Made by a program: the position numbers and the translations under genes. Below, piece after piece: positions 5,760 through 5,784 of a stretch of 5,784 nt of DNA. The first letter of the stretch is position 1. Every line of letters starts with the position of its first letter. This DNA comes from Candidatus Cloacimonadota bacterium (lineage in GTDB: Bacteria > Cloacimonadota > Cloacimonadia > Cloacimonadales > JAOZMQ01), in NCBI GenBank assembly GCA_029934195.1, contig JAOZMQ010000206.1, forward strand, positions 1 through 5,784. Direction: 5' to 3'. The notes under the pieces were generated by a model that had not been told where the DNA came from, did no database searches, and saw only the letters and a program-made list of their open reading frames with translations.

Positions 5760-5784
5760 CGAGAATTCTCTTTAATTTTTGCGT
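5747..5784. repeat. 38-bp imperfect palindrome at the window edge
   Basis: ACGCAAAAA and TTTTTGCGT flank the perfect 10-bp palindrome GAGAATTCTC (5761-5770); 16 of 19 possible pairs match. On the minus strand the stem is followed by six T residues, so it could be the terminator of a minus-strand gene lying to the right. It may continue outside the window. Confidence 0.6.

Overview
The window is AT-rich bacterial DNA carrying five protein genes. All five lie on the minus strand and are packed head to tail, so the region reads from right to left. The outermost two genes encode a YtrA-type GntR regulator and a signal peptide peptidase. Cleavable signal peptides of the '...IFA|Q' kind, a lipoprotein, a predicted outer-membrane-like beta domain and strong AGGAGG-type ribosome binding sites suggest a Gram-negative, didermic member of the Bacteroidota/Chlorobiota/Cloacimonadota (FCB) assemblage. 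Sequence reading alone cannot fix the phylum.

Layout, in transcription order. Positions 5598-5784 are non-coding. They hold an edge palindrome, a run of A-tracts, an AT-rich UP-like element and a good sigma70-like promoter (TTGACT, 17 nt, TTCTAT at 5656-5628). Then come gntR (5597-5223), an ABC ATPase (5221-4376), a six-helix ABC-2-like permease (4383-3511), a lipoprotein with five G-[VI]-G turns of the toast_rack/DUF4097 type (3502-2741), and an 804-residue SppA-family protease (2714-300). The junctions are a 1-nt gap, an 8-nt overlap, an 8-nt gap and a 26-nt gap. A strong intrinsic terminator (273-234) closes the unit. Promoter, tight junctions and terminator together make one five-gene operon the simplest reading.

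The first three genes form a standard YtrA-like regulator/transporter cassette, probably repressed by its own GntR protein and sensitive to cell-envelope conditions. The unusual part is the addition of a toast_rack lipoprotein and an SppA whose usual N-terminal membrane anchor is replaced by a cleavable signal peptide and about 250 residues of amphipathic beta strands. I infer a cell-envelope stress or membrane-quality module. The link is by context and is not proven.

Positions 1-233 contain no credible gene. They hold two copies of a hairpin-forming repeat 68 nt apart with a compensatory base-pair change, plus a short direct repeat. This looks like a patch of dispersed intergenic repeats downstream of the operon.
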